DNA from: a virus
Length of the DNA stretch: 48,773 nucleotides
Strand: one strand, 5' to 3'
Virus record (IMG/VR): IMGVR_UViG_3300026319_000008
Span: 1 to 48,773 of that record
Within the stretch, counting starts at the first letter, position 1, and each line of letters begins with the position of its first letter. The position numbers and the translations under genes were made by a program. Under the pieces are notes generated by a model that did not search any database, was not told the origin of the DNA, and saw only the letters and a list, made by a program, of their open reading frames with translations. Of this stretch, positions 12,798-20,120 are shown in pieces.

Positions 12798-13027
12798 GCG
12801 AGATGTTTTCTACAATCGGCGGCGTCGCAACCAAGGACGAAGCTTACCGCAAACTGATGCACCACCTCGCGGAAGCTGAGAACAACGCCAATGTGATTGG
12901 TCACCTGCATCGCACCGAGGATTCCAATATGGACAGGCTTCTCGCTAAGGGTTGGTATGGCGTTGGGGAGATGCTCCATAACGCCCGTGAGCAGATTCGT
13001 AGGCTTGCAACGTCGAGGATGCAGTGA
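12794..13027 (+). CDS. Hypothetical early protein (77 aa)
   Basis: MSEMFSTIGGVATKDEAYRK; helical, with His-rich LMHHLAEAENNANVIGHLHR and a basic C-terminus (REQIRRLATSRMQ). It precedes the helicase gene by one base, so it could be a helicase partner, but no family was recognised. Confidence 0.6.
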   Translation: MSEMFSTIGGVATKDEAYRKLMHHLAEAENNANVIGHLHRTEDSNMDRLLAKGWYGVGEMLHNAREQIRRLATSRMQ

Positions 13028-13028
13028 T

Positions 13029-14516
13029 ATGAGCATCTTAGATATCCCTGCTACATCCGCACGCAGACCAGCACCCACCACCGACGAAGTCCACGCCCCA
13101 ACCGCTGAGCAACAGGACATCCTAGACTTCTGTGCAACCTCCACCGACAACCTAATGATCAACGCCCTCGCTGGCACCGGAAAGTCAGCGACCCTCAAGA
13201 TGATCGATCGCGCGTCGAAGACCAAGCCCGCACTATACCTAGTCTTCAACAAGCGTAACCAACTCGAAGCGATCGCTGCACAAAAGGCAGGTGAATTCAG
13301 TGATACAACCTCCATCAAAACCTTCAACGGACTCGGCCATGGCATCTGGGCCAAGGCCATCCCCCATCCTATCGCATTGGACAAATCAAAGAGCCGCACT
13401 CTATGGCGCGAATTGGTCGATGGCCTTTCCCGAGGCGACGCCAATGAAGCATGGCGAAACTATTCGGTGGTTATGGATGGTATGGAGAAATCCAAGGCCC
13501 TTGGATACATCCCCAAGGACGTGAAGTCCGTACAAGGTCTAATCACCGCCCATGACCTCACCCTTGCAATGGACGAGCGCCCCAATGAATATGCCATTGA
13601 ACTCCTCAACCAGCTTCTCCGTGAGTCTATCCGACGTGCGTATCTTGGGCTCATCGATTTCAATGATCAAATTTACATGCCCGCACTGTTCGGAGGAACA
13701 TTCCCAAAGTTTCCAAGAATCATGGTCGATGAATATCAGGACCAATCCCCGACCAATCATGCATTGCTTGCACGACTCATCAAAAACCGTGTCATTGGAG
13801 TCGGAGACCCATATCAAAACATTTATGGGTTTCGTGGAGCAGTATCGAGAGGTATGGCGACAGCGGTCACACAGTACTCTATGATCGAGCTTCCGCTTAG
13901 CGTTAGCTTCCGCTGCCCACAGGCCATCGTCGAAGCCGCACAATGGCGTGTTCCTCACTTCCGCTGGCTCCGCGAGGGAGGCTCCGTACATGCACATGAG
14001 AACATGGCTGGGTCCGATTTTCCTGATGACGCTGCTATCATTTGCCGTAATAACGCTCCTCTACTTAGGCTGGCCTTTCGTCTTATTTCTGATGGCCGCA
14101 GCGTCTCTGTGGTTGGCTCTGAGCTTGGTCCGCGGCTGGTTGCGATCATGAAGAAACTTGGCACGGACTCCACAACACAAAAGGACCTAATCGATGCAAT
14201 CGAACAATGGCGAGAGGAGAAGCTCTTGGCTAACTCTAAGTCCGCAAACGATCTTGCTGATTGTATGCGTGTGTTTGCTGATCACGGTACTACGCTCTCA
14301 AGCGCAGTCTCTTATGCCGAGCACCTGTTTGCTCAACAAGGTACCATACGTCTACTCACAGGACACAAGTCCAAAGGCCTTGAGTTCCCCAATGTCTATT
14401 GGCTGGACCCATCACTCTGCGACCATCGCGAACAAGACCGCAACCTAGCCTACGTAATCACCACGCGAAGCTCAAATATCCTCAACACGATTGACTCCTC
14501 TAGTATCCTGTGGTAA
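13029..14516 (+). CDS. UvrD/Rep-like superfamily 1 DNA helicase
   Basis: ATP-driven 3'-5' DNA unwinding in replication or recombination. The 495 residues show Walker A NALAGTGKSA (about 45-54), motif II VDEYQDQSP (near 233), motif III GVGDPYQNIYGFRG, motif IV-like LSVSFRCPQAI, motif V GHKSKGLEFPNVYWL and motif VI LAYVITTRSS near the end. It is shorter than Rep or UvrD (about 670 residues) because the 1B/2B insertions are small, as in phage versions such as Dda-sized enzymes. The ATG at 13029 has GAGG upstream. The last codons lie in the next promoter. Confidence 0.92.
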   Translation: MSILDIPATSARRPAPTTDEVHAPTAEQQDILDFCATSTDNLMINALAGTGKSATLKMIDRASKTKPALYLVFNKRNQLEAIAAQKAGEFSDTTSIKTFNGLGHGIWAKAIPHPIALDKSKSRTLWRELVDGLSRGDANEAWRNYSVVMDGMEKSKALGYIPKDVKSVQGLITAHDLTLAMDERPNEYAIELLNQLLRESIRRAYLGLIDFNDQIYMPALFGGTFPKFPRIMVDEYQDQSPTNHALLARLIKNRVIGVGDPYQNIYGFRGAVSRGMATAVTQYSMIELPLSVSFRCPQAIVEAAQWRVPHFRWLREGGSVHAHENMAGSDFPDDAAIICRNNAPLLRLAFRLISDGRSVSVVGSELGPRLVAIMKKLGTDSTTQKDLIDAIEQWREEKLLANSKSANDLADCMRVFADHGTTLSSAVSYAEHLFAQQGTIRLLTGHKSKGLEFPNVYWLDPSLCDHREQDRNLAYVITTRSSNILNTIDSSSILW

Positions 14517-14519
14517 GAT
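14491..14519 (+). promoter_or_regulatory. sigma70-type promoter inside the helicase 3' end
   Basis: TTGACT (14491-14496), 17-bp spacer ending CTGTGG, TAAGAT (14514-14519). The -10 includes the helicase stop. It shares the TGTGG element with the promoter at 9403 and would restart transcription for the recombination and replication genes. Confidence 0.75.
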
Positions 14520-14547
14520 AGTAGCATCATCATGGCGAGGTACCGCA

Positions 14548-14751
14548 ATGGATCATTTCGACGAAAGGCCACCCTGCGTGCAGCGCGCCGACGCTACCGT
14601 GCCCGTAAGAAAGCACAACACTCTTCACAACAAGCTGCGGCAGTGGCAAGCGAAGTCGGCACAAGCAGAGTCCAACAAGACCAATCATGTGGGCCACCCA
14701 CGTCGCCGCAAACCTTCGATGCCTCCTCTCCCATGGGACAAAAGTGAATGA
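14548..14751 (+). CDS. Hypothetical basic protein (67 aa)
   Basis: MDHFDERPPCVQRADATVPV; basic and polar, ending PLPWDKSE. Chosen because GAGG lies eight bases before the ATG and the stop overlaps the next gene as ATGA. A competing frame, 14532-14747 (71 aa, very Arg/Ala/Ser-rich, beginning MARYRNGSFRRK), starts only about six bases after the predicted transcription start and lacks a ribosome site. The two cannot be separated with certainty. Confidence 0.5.
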   Translation: MDHFDERPPCVQRADATVPVRKHNTLHNKLRQWQAKSAQAESNKTNHVGHPRRRKPSMPPLPWDKSE

Positions 14752-15149
14752 GCCAAATCAACTCCCTCCTCGCTTACACCGACTGCCAGAAGCTCTTTGA
14801 GGCAGCACTCGCGGACCCCAAGGGTGCCCGTGCCCGCTTCGGCACGCAGGAAGCCTGCATCAACATGCGCACGCGGATGCATTATTACCGCAAGCTCGAT
14901 CGTGAGGCGAACCAGCAAACCTATGAAGCCGGGCACATGATGTACGCCACGTCGATCTACGACCCTTACGTCGTCCGACTGATCATGGACGAGGATCGCG
15001 AATGGTGGGTCTACGTCGAACCTCGTGCCAACGCCAACATGGTCATCGAAGGACTCAGTGAAGTCGGCGACTTGATCGATATGAACGTCACTGATGTTGA
15101 TGGCCATGAAGTTCACCAGATCGAGGACAAGTCCAATGGCCCGTCCTAA
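14748..15149 (+). CDS. Conserved hypothetical phage protein (133 aa)
   Basis: Begins MSQINSLLAYTDCQKLFEAA; the LYTDC-type helix followed by DPKGARARFG and MRTRMHYYRKLDRE resembles small conserved proteins near the recombination genes of related phages. The C-terminal half is beta-rich (WWVYVEPRANANMVIE) and acidic. No catalytic motif. Coupled start (ATGA). Confidence 0.7.
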   Translation: MSQINSLLAYTDCQKLFEAALADPKGARARFGTQEACINMRTRMHYYRKLDREANQQTYEAGHMMYATSIYDPYVVRLIMDEDREWWVYVEPRANANMVIEGLSEVGDLIDMNVTDVDGHEVHQIEDKSNGPS

Positions 15150-15375
15150 CCCCGCCACATGGCTCCCCTTGCTCGACCGTGCCCTCGAAGTCGAGATCGG
15201 CATAGGCTTTAGGATCAGCGGCATCGAACGCGGCTACTTCCGCAAAATCCTCAATGATGCCCGCAAGGCATCTGCGGACCCACGTTATGATGCATTGATT
15301 ATGTTCCTTCCCGGTGGGGAGTGCACCGACGAAGTCTGGGTCTGTAAGAAGGAAGTTTCGTTGGAGGCTGAGTGA
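15136..15375 (+). CDS. Hypothetical protein (79 aa)
   Basis: MARPNPATWLPLLDRALEVE, then a mixed alpha/beta protein (IGFRISGIERGYFRKILNDA; DALIMFLPGGECTDEVWVC). The start is inside the previous gene (14-nt overlap) and follows its GAGG. The stop overlaps the next ATG (TGATG). No family recognised. Confidence 0.65.
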   Translation: MARPNPATWLPLLDRALEVEIGIGFRISGIERGYFRKILNDARKASADPRYDALIMFLPGGECTDEVWVCKKEVSLEAE

Positions 15376-15581
15376 TGCCAATTCGCTCCGATGATCCGCT
15401 GCGCCGTGTGACGCTTAATCTCTACGAAGCCGACTGCGAATGGCTCGAACGCGAATACGGCCATGGATGGACTGAACGCATTCGACAACATATCCACTCA
15501 GAAGTAGGCAAACGCTATTCTGAACAATACCTAATCCGACGCTCCCACCGAACCTTAGGAGACTTAGGTGACCAATCCTGA
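15375..15581 (+). CDS. Possible ribbon-helix-helix DNA-binding protein (68 aa)
   Basis: PLRRVTLNLYEADCEWLERE is a beta strand followed by a helix, as in Arc/MetJ-type ribbon-helix-helix proteins. A second helix (WTERIRQHIHSEVGKRY) and a basic tail follow. If correct it would bind operators as a dimer and could regulate this promoter unit. Assignment is from secondary-structure pattern only. Confidence 0.5.
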   Translation: MPIRSDDPLRRVTLNLYEADCEWLEREYGHGWTERIRQHIHSEVGKRYSEQYLIRRSHRTLGDLGDQS

Positions 15582-15870
15582 CATCCTCGATGCCCTCGCC
15601 AAGCCACCGCCACCACCCTCCGAACTCGACGAGCTTATGTCCCGCGACCCTCTCGACCTCGCCAAGGACCCCACCGCGATCGATAAGATCATCGGCTACC
15701 AGCGCCAAGTCCGTGCGCAGCGGGAAGCCGGGCCAAAGAGTCGTAAGCGCATCGACTTAATCGAACACGACAATACGAAGCCGATCGATCTCGCGGCGTT
15801 GGGGCTCATTAAGCCGCAGACCATCACAGCACCTAGGCCTTCCACTGGTGGAGGCTTCCGACGGCTATGA
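15568..15870 (+). CDS. Hypothetical protein with proline stretch and FRRL tail (100 aa), GTG start
   Basis: MTNPDILDALAKPPPPPSEL, a helical centre (TAIDKIIGYQRQVRAQREAG), a basic stretch, and the tail STGGGFRRL. The GTG start has GGAG about 7 nt upstream and overlaps the previous gene by 14 nt; the stop overlaps the nuclease start as ATGA. Like several other phage proteins here it ends in Arg-Arg-hydrophobic. Confidence 0.65.
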   Translation: MTNPDILDALAKPPPPPSELDELMSRDPLDLAKDPTAIDKIIGYQRQVRAQREAGPKSRKRIDLIEHDNTKPIDLAALGLIKPQTITAPRPSTGGGFRRL

Positions 15871-16886
15871 ACATTGGCATCTCCTCAACTCACTTGACCA
15901 GCACCAGCGAGGTTAAGTCACCGTACCTTGTTGGTACCAACATCCAATTCGCGTGGGACAGCACAAGCCTCGGCTTGCTCAAGACTTGCCCGCGGCTGTA
16001 CCAATATACCATGATTGATGGATGGGGCTCACGTGATGAATCAATCCACCTACGGTTCGGGATTGAGTACCACACTGCGTTGCAAGACTATGCAGTCAAT
16101 CGCGCATTAGGCGTTGGGCATGAAGAAGCAATTCGCATTACTGTTCGGCTGCTTCATAGCCGGGTGTTTAATTGGCTTCCTGATCGTAATAGCCGTGCTG
16201 GCAAGTATAAGAACTGCGAAACCATCGTGGGCATCGTCATCGACTATCTTGACCATTTCATTGATGACCCCGCTGAGACCTTCATCCTTGACGATGGACG
16301 CCCCGCGGTCGAGTTGAGCTTTAGGTTTGAATTGCCTTGGGGGCCGCAGGCGAGTGCAAAGCATGATCCAGATGGCAATGAATTAATTGGCTCCATTCAG
16401 CCCTACCTCCTCTCGGGCCACCTTGACCGCGTGGTGAACTTCGCTGACGCGCTCTATGTCATGGATCGAAAGACCTCCCTTAGCACGCTCAGCGGCTACT
16501 ACTTCAATCAATGGTCCCCCAACAACCAAATGACCCTCTACACCCTCGCCGGGAAGATCATGCTTAACAGCCCCATCAAGGGAGTAATCATTGATGCCGC
16601 GCAGGTACTACTGGAGAAACCCAACGCATTTCAGCGAGGATTTACATATCGAACTGACGATCAGCTTGACGAATGGTTGGTTGATCTTAGATATTGGCTC
16701 CATAACGCCGAAACTTATGCGACAAATAATTATTGGCCTCAAAACGATACTGCGTGTGATAAGTTCGGAGGATGTAAGTTCCGTGAGGTCTGTTCGCGTA
16801 GCCCGCAAGTGCGTGAGCAGTACCTAAAGGCAAGCTTCGATAAGCTGGATGATAGTGAAAAATGGAATCCTTTGAAAGCGAGGTGA
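15867..16886 (+). CDS. PD-(D/E)XK nuclease, RecB/Cas4-like with putative Fe-S cluster
   Basis: Probable exonuclease of the phage recombination system. In 339 residues: an N-terminal Cys in LLKTCPRLYQY (C41), the nuclease core with GHLDRVV (Asp near 183) and YVMDRKTS (the D-x-K pair near 198), a QW/NQMTLYTLAG helix, and a C-terminal trio of Cys in CDKFGGCKFREVC (about 296-310). One distal plus three clustered Cys is the 4Fe-4S arrangement of AddB/Cas4-type nucleases. It is followed by a Sak4-like ATPase, a usual pairing. Confidence 0.85.
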   Translation: MNIGISSTHLTSTSEVKSPYLVGTNIQFAWDSTSLGLLKTCPRLYQYTMIDGWGSRDESIHLRFGIEYHTALQDYAVNRALGVGHEEAIRITVRLLHSRVFNWLPDRNSRAGKYKNCETIVGIVIDYLDHFIDDPAETFILDDGRPAVELSFRFELPWGPQASAKHDPDGNELIGSIQPYLLSGHLDRVVNFADALYVMDRKTSLSTLSGYYFNQWSPNNQMTLYTLAGKIMLNSPIKGVIIDAAQVLLEKPNAFQRGFTYRTDDQLDEWLVDLRYWLHNAETYATNNYWPQNDTACDKFGGCKFREVCSRSPQVREQYLKASFDKLDDSEKWNPLKAR

Positions 16887-16891
16887 CCCTA

Positions 16892-17752
16892 ATGCCCAAA
16901 CTCTCCGACCACCAATCGAATGAATTCACCAAACTTTTGTTGATAGGCGAAGCCATGAGTGGCAAGACCGGCGCACTCGTTTCACTACTAAAGGTCGGTT
17001 ACAAGCTTCGTATTCAAGACTACGACAACAAACTGGACGTGCTCAAGTACTACGCCCAGCATGAATGCCCCCACCTCCTCGACAACGTCGAATATGTCTC
17101 ACTGCGTGACAAGCGTAAGACCACACCACTCGGCTCCATGATTGACGGCAAGCCCCGTGCATTCATCGAAGGCATGAAACTTCTCGACAACTGGAAGTAC
17201 ATCGATGACGCAGGAATGGAAGTTGACTTTGGAAAACCATCCGAGTGGGGACGGGATACAATTCTCATTATCGATTCTCTGTCCCGCTTGTGCGACGCAG
17301 CGTTTGATTTTCGAGAGCCCCTTGTCCCTGTGGGAAAATCGGGTGAGCGTGACATGCGCGCGGTGTATGGCGACGCACAAGATGCAGTGGAGATGCTCTT
17401 GGCTACACTCACGTCCAAGACGTTCGCTACGAATGTTATTGTCATTGCTCACATTACCTACCAAGACCAAGCCGATGGCAGCACCAAGGGCTTCCCACAA
17501 GGCGTAGGCCAGAAGCTCTCACCGAAGATACCGCAGTACTTCCCAAGCGCAGTGCTATTCACCAACAAGGGAGGCAAGCGCACCATCCAAACCAACAGCA
17601 CTCCGCTGATCGACCTCGCTAACCCCGCCCCGTTCAAGATGGAGAAGTCCTACCCCATCGAGACCGGCCTAGCCGACTTCTTTGCAGTTCTTCGAGAGCC
17701 TCCTGCAAAGGTGATTGAGAAACCCAAGGCTCTCCTCATGAGGAAGATTTGA
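16892..17752 (+). CDS. Sak4-like RecA-fold ATPase (single-strand annealing/recombination)
   Basis: 286 residues with Walker A GEAMSGKTGA (19-28), Walker B ILIIDSLSRL (near 123) and a later VIVIAHI strand. Single-domain RecA-like proteins of the Sak4 type promote strand annealing with a partner ssDNA-binding protein. The start at 16892 has GAGGTGACC upstream; an earlier ATG at 16862 lies in the preceding gene and is not needed. It is flanked by the Fe-S nuclease and a DUF669-like gene, a common recombination cassette. Confidence 0.85.
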   Translation: MPKLSDHQSNEFTKLLLIGEAMSGKTGALVSLLKVGYKLRIQDYDNKLDVLKYYAQHECPHLLDNVEYVSLRDKRKTTPLGSMIDGKPRAFIEGMKLLDNWKYIDDAGMEVDFGKPSEWGRDTILIIDSLSRLCDAAFDFREPLVPVGKSGERDMRAVYGDAQDAVEMLLATLTSKTFATNVIVIAHITYQDQADGSTKGFPQGVGQKLSPKIPQYFPSAVLFTNKGGKRTIQTNSTPLIDLANPAPFKMEKSYPIETGLADFFAVLREPPAKVIEKPKALLMRKI

Positions 17753-17753
17753 T

Positions 17754-17951
17754 ATGGGAATAAGAACCAGCATGAATCCCGACAGGCTTCAAGCTCTTAT
17801 AGCAGTGCATGATGAATTCTGCACCGCTGCTAGCCTTCCAGAAAGCGTTCGTCCTTATTCGACACAGAGCCGATTGGAAGATGTTCAGAAATTAATTATG
17901 GAGGAACTTAGCACACCAAAGAACGACGACAAAGACAAAGCTCCATTCTAA
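17754..17951 (+). CDS. Hypothetical acidic protein (65 aa)
   Basis: MGIRTSMNPDRLQALIAVHD; two helices and a charged C-terminus (PKNDDKDKAPF). AGGAAG precedes the ATG. No family recognised; position between the Sak4-like ATPase and the ssDNA-binding-like gene suggests a recombination accessory, by context only. Confidence 0.6.
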   Translation: MGIRTSMNPDRLQALIAVHDEFCTAASLPESVRPYSTQSRLEDVQKLIMEELSTPKNDDKDKAPF

Positions 17952-17995
17952 CCTCACCTCACCACACCCCACAGCACAGAAAGCACCCTACCCCT

Positions 17996-18472
17996 ATGGC
18001 AAAAGCAGAACCCGCAACTTCATTCGAATCCATCCTCGACACCCCAGCTGACGCAGTCGAACGCCCGAAGCCCCTACCGGCTGGGACCTACGACTGCATC
18101 GTCAAGGGCATGCCGGAACACGGACAGTCCTCACAGAAGAAAACCCCGTTCGTGCGCTTCACCTATGCCCTTCAAGCTGCTGGTGAGGACGTGGACGAGG
18201 ACGAACTGAAGGAGCTCCTCACGGACAAGGATGGCGACATCGGTGCCATCGGCACTAAGTCCATTAAGGACACCTACTACACCACACCCGACAGCCTCTT
18301 CCGCCTGACCGACGCGCTGGAGAACATGGGTGTCGACCTGACCGAGAAGACCATTCGCGCCGCACTCGACGAGACCCCCAACGCGAGCGTACGCATTCAA
18401 GTTGGCCACCGCGCTAGCGAGGACGGCACGCAGATATTCGCTGAGGTGAAACGGACGATGCGAGCCGAATAG
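17996..18472 (+). CDS. DUF669-like / ssDNA-binding-like phage protein (158 aa)
   Basis: LPAGTYDCIVKGMPEHGQSS opens a beta-rich domain, continuing KTPFVRFTYALQAAGEDVDE, TYYTTPDSLFRLTDALENMG and DGTQIFAEVKRTM. This pattern (AGTY-x-C, phe-rich strands, a T-x-LFRL helix) matches conserved phage proteins that accompany Sak4-type recombinases and are thought to bind ssDNA. The acidic insert DEDELKELLTDKDGD is typical of a disordered loop. It ends just before a strong terminator. Confidence 0.65.
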   Translation: MAKAEPATSFESILDTPADAVERPKPLPAGTYDCIVKGMPEHGQSSQKKTPFVRFTYALQAAGEDVDEDELKELLTDKDGDIGAIGTKSIKDTYYTTPDSLFRLTDALENMGVDLTEKTIRAALDETPNASVRIQVGHRASEDGTQIFAEVKRTMRAE

Positions 18473-18489
18473 CCTTCCTCCCAACCTCG

Positions 18490-18521
18490 ACCCGGGGCGC
18501 AAATGCTCCGGGTACCTTTTT
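18490..18521 (+). terminator. Rho-independent terminator
   Basis: ACCCGGGGC (18490-18498) pairs with GCTCCGGGT (18505-18513), six-base loop, followed by ACCTTTTT. It ends the recombination unit. Confidence 0.85.
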
Positions 18522-18532
18522 GGAGCCCCTGC

Positions 18533-18868
18533 ATGAAAGGCCGACCCCATCGCGTACCACCCCTCGACAGGGCCTTAGCCGTCTTAGCCTACCGCGAGCA
18601 TATGCCTGTGGGCGAAATCGCTAAGGCCCTGCTTCGCAATGACGCAGTCATCTACCGTATCCTCAACCAAGCTGGCTATGGAAGGAAATACAAATGGAAC
18701 AAGGGACCCCGTCCGCGCTGCACAGACCCTTTAAGGAAATCCTCGCCGCTGCCGAAGCCGAACTGCCCCCGTCCGACATCCTCACCGAGCGCGGCAAAAC
18801 CCACGGCGACTTTGGCGACAACGCGAGGATCTCGCAAGCGCTTAAGCGTACTTTCCGCGCTGAGTTAG
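18533..18868 (+). CDS. Small helix-turn-helix protein (111 aa) overlapping the next gene
   Basis: MKGRPHRVPPLDRALAVLAY and YREHMPVGEIAKALLRNDAV followed by IYRILNQAGYG form a helix-turn-helix of the kind in small phage regulators. After about residue 57 the sequence becomes Pro/Ser/Arg-rich because it is read through the start of the DUF6378 gene in another frame: a 175-nt overlap, unusually long for this genome. The HTH half is convincing; the C-terminal tail may be a simple read-through extension. The gene begins 11 nt after a terminator. Confidence 0.6.
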   Translation: MKGRPHRVPPLDRALAVLAYREHMPVGEIAKALLRNDAVIYRILNQAGYGRKYKWNKGPRPRCTDPLRKSSPLPKPNCPRPTSSPSAAKPTATLATTRGSRKRLSVLSALS

Positions 18869-19017
18869 GTTGGGAGATGTTGACCGATACTGAACGCGAG
18901 TCGATGGACATGATCGCGCTCAAATTCTCCCGCATCCTCAGTGGCAAGGCCCTTGAGAAGCAACATTGGGAAGATGTTGTGGGCTATGCACGGCTGGCTG
19001 AGAAGCTTTGTACATGA
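18694..19017 (+). CDS. DUF6378-like protein (107 aa)
   Basis: ILTERGKTHGDFGDNARISQ, MLTDTERESMDMIALKFSRI and HWEDVVGYARLAEKL are the signature segments of a phage family I recognise as DUF6378. It is all-alpha and possibly related to MazG-type nucleotide pyrophosphohydrolases, though the reaction is unproved. AAGGA lies nine bases upstream of the ATG. The stop overlaps the polymerase start as ATGA, consistent with a nucleotide-metabolism or replication role. Confidence 0.8.
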   Translation: MEQGTPSALHRPFKEILAAAEAELPPSDILTERGKTHGDFGDNARISQALKRTFRAELGWEMLTDTERESMDMIALKFSRILSGKALEKQHWEDVVGYARLAEKLCT

Positions 19018-20120
19018 CCCCTCCCATCGTCATCGTCGGCGAGGCCCGTGGTGCTGAGGAGCACCGAATTGGCTCCTCGTTCGTTGGCCCCTCTGGCGTC
19101 GAACTATTGAGATTGCTAAATGAAGCAGGAATTATTCACCTCTCAGGTAACGATAAAGGATTCATCGGAGATTATTATCGCCGAGGGGACCCTCGTTCAA
19201 TCGATAGCATTTGGAAAGCCCATCCAGAAGTTTACCGGACCAATGTATTTCAAATACATCCACCCGCTAACCGGCTCGAATGGTTCTGTGGAGATCGTGC
19301 TGGTGGGATCGAGTCCTATCCAGCTTTGCTCTCCAGCAAGTACGTCCGCCGAGAGTTTGAGCCCGAGTTGGATCGACTCGCTGAGGAAATTCTTGACCGT
19401 GACCCAAATCTCATTATCTGTTTGGGCAATACTGCTCTCTGGGCTTTGGCTGGTCGCACTGGTGTCGGGAAGCTCCGTGGGACAACTATCCGAAGTACTC
19501 ATTGCGTTAGTGGTTATAAACTTCTCCCTACATATCATCCAGCAAGCTTGTTCCGTCAGTGGGAAAACCGCCCCACCACCATCGTCGACTTGATCAAAGC
19601 CAAACGCGAAGCGGCGTACCCAGATATCCGTCGACCCAAGTGCGAAATCTGGATTGAACCCACCCTTAGCGATATAGAAAGCTTCATCAATGACTTCATC
19701 ATCGGATGTGATCTTCTTTCTGTCGACATTGAAACGGTTGGATCACGCATTACTTGCATTGGGTTCGGAGCAAGCGATAGCCTTACACTCATTATACCTT
19801 TCGATGACGAGCGATCAAAGAGCAGAAGTTATTGGCCGAATAAGGAGAGTGAGTCCGCTGCTTGGACTCTTATCCGGAATGTGCTTATTGACGGAAGCAT
19901 CCCAAAACTCTTCCAAAACGGAATGTACGACATTGCCTTCCTCCTCCGCAGCTATGGAATCACAGTGATGGGCGCAGCGGAGGACACCATGCTATTGCAG
20001 CATGCGTTGCAGCCGGAGGCACTTAAGGGACTTGGGTATCTGGGGTCGCTCTACACCGACTTCGGTGCATGGAAGGTCGATAATAAGAATCGCAAATCGA
20101 CCATCAAGCGGGACAACTAA
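19014..20120 (+). CDS. DNA polymerase N-terminal part: UDG-like domain plus first half of 3'-5' exonuclease
   Basis: 368 residues. The N-terminal third has VIVGEARGAEEHRIGSSFVG near residues 6-25 and TYHPASLFRQW, the two signature segments of family 4/5 uracil-DNA glycosylase-like domains, as found at the N-terminus of SPO1-type phage polymerases. The second half has exonuclease motif I LLSVDIETVG (near 237) and motif II FQNGMYDIAFL (near 301). The frame stops at KRDN, before exonuclease motif III, which lies in the next gene (TAATG overlap, different frame). Start by ATGA overlap; a TTG two codons earlier is possible. Confidence 0.85.
   Translation: MTPPIVIVGEARGAEEHRIGSSFVGPSGVELLRLLNEAGIIHLSGNDKGFIGDYYRRGDPRSIDSIWKAHPEVYRTNVFQIHPPANRLEWFCGDRAGGIESYPALLSSKYVRREFEPELDRLAEEILDRDPNLIICLGNTALWALAGRTGVGKLRGTTIRSTHCVSGYKLLPTYHPASLFRQWENRPTTIVDLIKAKREAAYPDIRRPKCEIWIEPTLSDIESFINDFIIGCDLLSVDIETVGSRITCIGFGASDSLTLIIPFDDERSKSRSYWPNKESESAAWTLIRNVLIDGSIPKLFQNGMYDIAFLLRSYGITVMGAAEDTMLLQHALQPEALKGLGYLGSLYTDFGAWKVDNKNRKSTIKRDN

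Noticed and set aside
14532-14747. Arg/Ala-rich 71-codon frame overlapping the 14548 gene
   Set aside because: No ribosome site and a start only about six bases after the predicted transcription start; the other frame has both a ribosome site and an ATGA overlap. Not excluded.
15818-15830. GACCATCACAGC resembling the repeat core
   Set aside because: Only the first ten bases match, it lies inside a coding frame (PQTITAP) and lacks the GGAAAC part, so it is probably chance.
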